Shown here in pieces: positions 44,534-48,093 of a DNA stretch of 48,093 nucleotides (its first letter is position 1; every line of letters starts with the position of its first letter). The notes under the pieces are model-generated. The model made no database searches. It saw nothing but the letters and a program-made list of their open reading frames with translations, and was not told the DNA's origin. The position numbers were made by a program, and so were the translations under genes. The DNA lies in the NCBI GenBank assembly GCA_029778105.1, contig JAKOQZ010000244.1, forward strand, positions 1 to 48,093. The letters are read 5' to 3'. This DNA comes from Pseudomonadota bacterium (GTDB lineage: Bacteria; Pseudomonadota; Alphaproteobacteria; Micropepsales; Micropepsaceae).

Positions 44534-45043
44534 TCACGGCGTCAACGCCTTCGCAAAGAGGGATGTGCCGGGCAGCACGATCAGGGCCCCGATACCCAGC
44601 GCCACGCCGTAGGGCATGCCGGATGTCGGCCGCAAAAGCTGACCAAGAACGGGAAAGTGCGACGCGCTGGCCGGCAGAGGCATGCGACGCAGCACAAGAA
44701 TGAGAACTGCAAACGCGCCACCGACGAAGGCGAACACAACGGTGTATTTCGCGATCATGGCCGGGCCCATCCATAAGGCGACCGCCGCAAAAAACTTGGC
44801 ATCGCCACCACCGACGACATTGAGGGCAAACAGCCCCATGCCGAACACAAGCGCCGCCACAAAGACCGCAACGTGGAGACCCACCGCTTCGATCTGCATC
44901 CCCGACAACGGCGCAGCCGCAGCGAAGAGCGCCAGCAGCAGCCCGGGAATCCAGTTCGGAATGCGGTAGCTGATCACGTCCGTGACCGCACCTAGCGCGA
45001 ACACGGCAGGGACAGCGAACAGCACGATTGCCTGCAGAAACAT
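44534..45043 (-). CDS. cpaA: Prepilin peptidase CpaA/TadV
   Basis: A 169-residue A24-type aspartic membrane protease. The two catalytic Asp are in GAVTDVISYRIPNW and GGGDAKFFAAVALWMG. Six or so hydrophobic helices fit the short TadV/CpaA form without methyltransferase domain. It cuts the leader from Flp pilin and pseudopilins. ATG at 45043 with GGGGAG upstream; a TTG start at 45064 is possible but weaker. Divergence gap of 299 bp to flp holds a terminator and CtrA-like sites. Confidence 0.92.
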   Translation of the reverse strand: MFLQAIVLFAVPAVFALGAVTDVISYRIPNWIPGLLLALFAAAAPLSGMQIEAVGLHVAVFVAALVFGMGLFALNVVGGGDAKFFAAVALWMGPAMIAKYTVVFAFVGGAFAVLILVLRRMPLPASASHFPVLGQLLRPTSGMPYGVALGIGALIVLPGTSLFAKALTP

Positions 45044-45134
45044 GGTCTCCCCGAGATCGCGCAAACCGGAATGCGGCCGCGCAGTTCCGCGATCTCATCA
45101 GAGTTCGCGTACAAGGGAGCCTAGTCGGCGGCTC

Positions 45135-45149
45135 TTAAGCGAGCCTTAA
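45135..45149. promoter_or_regulatory. CtrA-like site upstream of cpaA
   Basis: TTAA-GCGAGCC-TTAA, an exact TTAA-N7-TTAA match, 92 bp upstream of cpaA. CtrA controls pilus genes in Caulobacter, so the location makes sense. The factor itself is not in the window. Confidence 0.45.
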
Positions 45150-45211
45150 ACAAACCCTTCCAAATCCTTTCGCGGAAATCGCGAATGCCGGATGTTCAAG
45201 GTGTTGCGAGG

Positions 45212-45225
45212 TTAACAGGGCTTAA
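45212..45225. promoter_or_regulatory. Second TTAA-N6-TTAA motif between flp and cpaA
   Basis: TTAACAGGGCTTAAC has the two half-sites with 6 rather than 7 bp between them. A weaker CtrA candidate. Confidence 0.3.
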
Positions 45226-45268
45226 CGAATACCCTCGTGTCGGAACGGCTTCAGGCGAACAAACGCGA

Positions 45269-45298
45269 GAAAGCCGTGGGGTCTCCCCCACGGCTTTC
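45269..45298 (-). terminator. Terminator downstream of flp
   Basis: GAAAGCCGTGGGG and CCCCACGGCTTTC form a perfect 13-bp stem (45269-45281, 45286-45298) with a 4-base loop, 45 bp after the flp stop on the minus strand. No strong T-run follows. It would separate abundant pilin mRNA from the cpaA-tadC transcript. Confidence 0.75.
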
Positions 45299-45342
45299 CG
45301 CGTCAGATATCTGCGGCAGACCTCGCGGCGCCGCAAAATCCC

Positions 45343-45510
45343 TTACGAACCGATGGCGGTCGAGATGCCGCTGAAGACGCCGGCCAGGTCAACGCCCAGC
45401 GCCTGGACGGAGACGATGATCGCGACAGCGATGAAGGTGGCGATCAGGCCGTATTCGATGGCCGTCGCGCCCGACTCGTTCTTCAGGAAGCGGTTCAGAA
45501 ACTTGCTCAT
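45343..45510 (-). CDS. flp: Flp/Fap-type major pilin
   Basis: A 55-residue prepilin found by direct translation. Leader MSKFLNRFLKNESG ends at Gly14, the prepilin peptidase cut, followed by ATAIEYGLIATFIAVAIIVS, with Glu and Tyr at positions 5 and 6 of the mature protein, the Flp hallmark. The mature pilin is about 41 residues. A very strong Shine-Dalgarno (AACGGAGGG) lies 6 bp before the ATG. It is monocistronic between its own leader and a terminator, upstream of the operon that exports it. Confidence 0.96.
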   Translation of the reverse strand: MSKFLNRFLKNESGATAIEYGLIATFIAVAIIVSVQALGVDLAGVFSGISTAIGS

Positions 45511-45520
45511 GTTGAGCCCT

Positions 45521-45553
45521 CCGTTGAATTACACCACAGCACCAGTTCAACGG
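45521..45553 (-). promoter_or_regulatory. Inverted repeat in the flp leader overlapping the ribosome-binding site
   Basis: CCGTTGAA (45521-45528) and TTCAACGG (45546-45553) are exact complements 17 bp apart. In the flp mRNA the downstream arm runs into the Shine-Dalgarno (CCCTCC at 45517-45522 on the plus strand), so the hairpin could affect pilin translation. Confidence 0.45.
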
Positions 45554-45666
45554 CGTATCGCGTTTTGATCTTCGCCGTGAACACGATGGACAATAGGGGC
45601 GATGAGTTTCTGCCGGTTTAAGAGACGCGGTAAATTTGCTCTTTACTGCGTTTTTTCTCCAAGAGC

Positions 45667-46341
45667 TCAAATCGAAAGCCGGCGCAGCGTTTCGCGATCC
45701 GCGATATCGAGAGCCGGATAGCGGCGGCGAGCGACGCCTAGCCTCACCAGATTAGCGATCGCCGACGCCGCCTCTTCTTCGGCGACGCCAGCGCGTTGCG
45801 CCAGTTCACGATGACGCGGAATGGGATCGATCGTCCAGCCGTTGTCGCCAGAGGGCTTCGCAGCACGCAGAAGATCACGATAGACAAGCCGAAGCGGATC
45901 CAGGCCCGAAAGACGGCTTTCGAGGGATCTGGCAAGCATGCGGGCCAACGCCATGGCAGCGCCGGCCGAGGCCCCTATGCAATCGAGCGCAGTGCAGGCG
46001 GGCGACACGAGGATTTCTGCGTCGCTGAGCGCCAGCAAGGAAGCCGATGGAGCATCGTGACCTCCAAGCGCGTAAAGCAGGCCGAATTCATCACCAGCGG
46101 CGAGATCCTGGAAGGCGATGCGCCCCTCAAGCAGCGAAGAGACCCGAACCTCACCCGCGACGACAAAGAAGACACCCTGGCCTGCCTCCATTACGTTTGA
46201 CGTTTCGCCAGCGCGAAGGCTTAGGGATTGCGACAGAGCAACCAGTCTTGCCCTGGTCTCGGGATGCATAGCGCCGATCAGGCAGGCAGGATCGAAGGCA
46301 AGCTCAGTTCGCATGCAACGCATTCCGGATTTCCCGAACAT
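45667..46341 (-). CDS. Crp/Fnr family transcriptional regulator
   Basis: A 224-residue regulator. The effector domain is of the cyclic nucleotide-binding fold: GQGVFFVVAGEVRVSSLLEG and FQDLAAGDEFGLLYALGG. The typical Arg-Ser phosphate-binding pair of cAMP receptors is not evident, and there is no N-terminal Cys cluster like FNR, so the ligand is unclear. A winged HTH is in RELAQRAGVAEEEAASAIAN and LVRLGVARRRYPALDI. It sits just upstream of flp on the same strand. Starts at 46323 or 46314 are also possible, since no clear Shine-Dalgarno precedes 46341. Confidence 0.85.
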   Translation of the reverse strand: MFGKSGMRCMRTELAFDPACLIGAMHPETRARLVALSQSLSLRAGETSNVMEAGQGVFFVVAGEVRVSSLLEGRIAFQDLAAGDEFGLLYALGGHDAPSASLLALSDAEILVSPACTALDCIGASAGAAMALARMLARSLESRLSGLDPLRLVYRDLLRAAKPSGDNGWTIDPIPRHRELAQRAGVAEEEAASAIANLVRLGVARRRYPALDIADRETLRRLSI

Positions 46342-46526
46342 CTAGATCGGCCGGACTTTAAGGATCGATAAATCTGCATTGATAAATCATCAACAGTCGG
46401 TTCGCGCCGCTCAGGATTGGCGGTTAAGAAGCCGGATCGCTCGTTCAGACTTCCTTCAATCCTCGGGGGCAAGGTTGGAAGGCAATGCCGGCTTTCGCGC
46501 CGGCTCTTGGATTTTGGAGTCTCGAC

Positions 46527-46922
46527 ATGGCGCGCTTCGCGATAACTGCCTCTCTAGTCTGCGCTGCGCTGAGCGCTCCGGCGCTGGCGGAAGATCTGTC
46601 GGTTTCAAAGGATCAGTCGAAGGTCATCAAACTGACCGGCGCGGCCTCGACCGTCGTCGTCGGTAATCCAGCGATCGCCGATGTCACCATGCAGGACGCC
46701 AGCACGGCCTTTGTGACCGGCAAAGGATATGGGACGACGAATGTCATCGCGATGGATGCCGATGGCCGGCAGATCGCCAGCTTCCGCGTTGTGGTGACCT
46801 CCAGCGCCGACCGATCGGTGACGCTGATCAAGGGCCGCGAGCAGATCACCCTTTCCTGCGCTCCCCGCTGCGAGCAGACCGCTTCGTCCGGCGGCGGCAC
46901 TGCCCCCTCACCCTCACCCTGA
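46527..46922 (+). CDS. Secreted stand-alone pilus/secretin N-domain protein
   Basis: A 131-residue exported protein with signal peptide MARFAITASLVCAALSAPAL (cut near residue 21). The mature part, SKDQSKVIKLTGAASTVVVG, NPAIADVTMQDASTAFVTGK and TNVIAMDADGRQIASFRVVV, corresponds to the T2SS/T3SS pilus N-terminal domain also found at the start of CpaC, but here without a secretin domain. It may interact with the secretin ring. Two Cys (CAPRC) follow near the end. ATG at 46527 with TTGGAG upstream; a 14-residue longer start hides the signal. Ends in an excellent terminator. Confidence 0.82.
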   Translation: MARFAITASLVCAALSAPALAEDLSVSKDQSKVIKLTGAASTVVVGNPAIADVTMQDASTAFVTGKGYGTTNVIAMDADGRQIASFRVVVTSSADRSVTLIKGREQITLSCAPRCEQTASSGGGTAPSPSP

Positions 46923-46945
46923 TCGGCGAATTGCCAGCCGCAAGC

Positions 46946-46975
46946 AAAAAGGCCGGGCTTAGCCCGGCCTTTTTT
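46946..46975. terminator. Bidirectional intrinsic terminator
   Basis: GGCCGGGC-TTA-GCCCGGCC is flanked by A5 on the left and T6 on the right, so it works on both strands: after the secretin N-domain gene on plus and after the TadG-like gene on minus. Confidence 0.92.
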
Positions 46976-47034
46976 GTCGCTGTTGCAGCCCGCCCCTCTT
47001 GGCAAGGAAGCCATGGGAGACGGGCGCGTCGCCA

Positions 47035-48093
47035 TCACCTCGCGAGGCGCAGGTTGGACAGATCGGCGCCGATAACGCGGAAGACCTGCTGCAGCTGTGC
47101 GGCGGTGACATTGTCATAGAACAGGCTGGGATCGGTGGCGCAGTTCCGCAGCAGGTTCCGAACCGTCGTGTCGTTTTCTTCCAGAAGGATTGTGTAGACG
47201 CGGATGTTCTGCGCCTTGATGTTGTTGCAGAGCGTTGTGACCTGCGCGTTCATATTCGAGATGACGGTCGAGCCGTTGGTCGTGCCGAGCCGCGCCTTGT
47301 AGAGATAGCCATAGGCGGAATAGGTGGACTTGACGGTCGAGGACTGCGTCGTGGAGATCGTGTTCACGCCGTCGGTCATGAGGATGAGCGCCTTGCTGGT
47401 CTCAGGGTCGTTGTAAGCGACGCCTTCAGTGAAAGGCGGTGTCGGCGACAAAAGGCGCCATCCCCAGCCCAGGCCGATCGGGATGTGCGTGTTGCCGCTG
47501 GGGTTCAGCGCGTTGATGCGGGCGATAATGGCCGCGCGATCGTTGGTAAGGGGCAGAACCGGCTGCATGCCGCAGCCGTCGTAGGGGTCCGCCTTGTTGG
47601 CGTTGGCATATTTGGCAGAATATTTGAGGCGCGTTTCCCAGGCCGTGCTGGAAGTCACGTCGCTGAGGTAGTTGTTGCCGTAGCCGCCGCTATCGGGTTC
47701 GTCGGGCGAAAGATAGGCGACCCAGCGGGAATCGGGATTCGACGCTGACGGGGCCGTATCGGTCGCCTCCAAGCCGTTAGGGCGCGCTTCGGTGCAGCCG
47801 GTCCACTTGCGGGTGGAGGACATCTGATAGGACTGACGGGCTCCGGTGAGCGGTGCGTAGAGCTGATACGCGAAGCGGTTGTTGTCATAGTAGTCCTTCG
47901 CGATCGAGGACGTGCCGGTCGTATCGATCCAGCCGCCAGCAACGGCGACGGCAGGATCGAGCTTCACGGCCGCCGCGAACGGAACAATGCCGACCTTCAC
48001 CTTTTCCGGGAAGTTGCTGGTGCCGAACAGGATGCTGATGAGATCGTTCGCGGCCTGCTTCAGCGACGGCATCTTGGTGCCTTCGCTCATCGA
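47035..48093 (-). CDS. TadG-like pilus protein with von Willebrand A domain, C-terminal part (5' end outside window)
   Basis: The visible 353 residues run off the window's right edge, so the N-terminus with TadE/TadG membrane helix should lie beyond it. The visible part is the end of a large vWA-type TadG: KVGIVPFAAAVKLDPAVAVA, then NPSGNTHIPIGLGWGWRLLS (MIDAS Thr) and ALILMTDGVNTI (MIDAS Asp). At the C-terminus, NIKAQNIRVYTILLEEND, NLLRNCATDPSLFYDNVTAA and QLQQVFRVIGADLSNLRLAR are the typical closing block of this family. The vWA domain is probably periplasmic or surface exposed and binds metal and protein. Ends 60 bp from the shared terminator. Confidence 0.88.
   Translation of the reverse strand, partial: SMSEGTKMPSLKQAANDLISILFGTSNFPEKVKVGIVPFAAAVKLDPAVAVAGGWIDTTGTSSIAKDYYDNNRFAYQLYAPLTGARQSYQMSSTRKWTGCTEARPNGLEATDTAPSASNPDSRWVAYLSPDEPDSGGYGNNYLSDVTSSTAWETRLKYSAKYANANKADPYDGCGMQPVLPLTNDRAAIIARINALNPSGNTHIPIGLGWGWRLLSPTPPFTEGVAYNDPETSKALILMTDGVNTISTTQSSTVKSTYSAYGYLYKARLGTTNGSTVISNMNAQVTTLCNNIKAQNIRVYTILLEENDTTVRNLLRNCATDPSLFYDNVTAAQLQQVFRVIGADLSNLRLAR

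Noticed and set aside
44509-44776. Short plus-strand frames over cpaA
   Set aside because: Antisense to the prepilin peptidase with both catalytic Asp motifs; no Shine-Dalgarno or family.
1-48093. CRISPR arrays, tRNA/rRNA genes, insertion sequences, prophage genes
   Set aside because: Scanned for regularly spaced direct repeats, tRNA-like TTCGA arms with CCA ends, transposase and phage motifs; none could be supported.

Overview
The window is a high-GC bacterial chromosome segment, about two-thirds G+C by eye. It is densely packed with genes, many of which overlap by 4 bp. Several features point to Alphaproteobacteria: a short SRP RNA beside dnaX-ebfC-recR; the run rpmH-rnpA-yidD-yidC-engB-argB followed further on by def-fmt-truA, murI, dapE and dapD; a DUF2336 protein; a type II NADH dehydrogenase; and a complete Tad/Cpa (Flp) pilus locus with CtrA-like sites. 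I cannot name a genus. No tRNA, 5S/16S/23S rRNA gene, CRISPR array, transposase or prophage was seen.

Layout. 1-5.3 kb: the end of a sensor kinase translationally coupled to glucokinase, a membrane-anchored cytochrome c with a long Pro/Ala tail, kdsB-pheA, and nudC. 5.4-6.0 kb: a HigBA toxin-antitoxin pair. 6.0-8.9 kb: SRP RNA, dnaX, ebfC, recR. 9.3-11.6 kb: three tightly overlapping genes encode an outer-membrane porin with an N-terminal haem motif (Cyc2-like), a small periplasmic cytochrome c and a cytochrome b561. This is a plausible electron conduit from cell surface to inner membrane and is the most interesting system here. 11.6-14.8 kb: a tyrosine phosphatase, a DUF1993 protein, a secreted protein and NDH-2. 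15.0-19.4 kb: ribosomal protein L34, RNase P protein, membrane-insertion factors, EngB and ArgB. 19.4-22.5 kb: a GFA-type zinc protein, a TetR regulator divergent from an SDR enzyme, and a 2-hydroxyacid dehydrogenase. 22.5-29.9 kb: def-fmt-truA (formylmethionine cycle and tRNA modification), then murI-dapE and dapD plus a HAD nucleotidase (peptidoglycan and lysine precursors), with an SDR/monooxygenase-like pair between them. 29.9-35.6 kb: a DUF2336 protein, an NlpC/P60 endopeptidase with MarR regulator, an M17 aminopeptidase, a GST and an orphan TAXI binding protein.

35.7-48.1 kb: the Tad/Cpa pilus locus. TadD is a TPR lipoprotein. On the minus strand lie flp, cpaA, cpaB, cpaC, cpaD, cpaE, cpaF, tadB and tadC, preceded by a Crp/Fnr-type regulator. 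A secreted stand-alone secretin N-domain protein and a TadG-like vWA protein, cut by the window edge, complete the set. Together they cover prepilin, prepilin peptidase, secretin, pilotin-like lipoprotein, positioning ATPase, motor ATPase and inner-membrane platform.

Two genes were found by direct reading because they are very short: rpmH (44 aa) and flp (55 aa). Start codons were often moved inward from the longest open frame on the basis of signal peptides, Shine-Dalgarno sequences or family starts; each case is explained. All functions are inferred from sequence motifs and gene order, with no database search.
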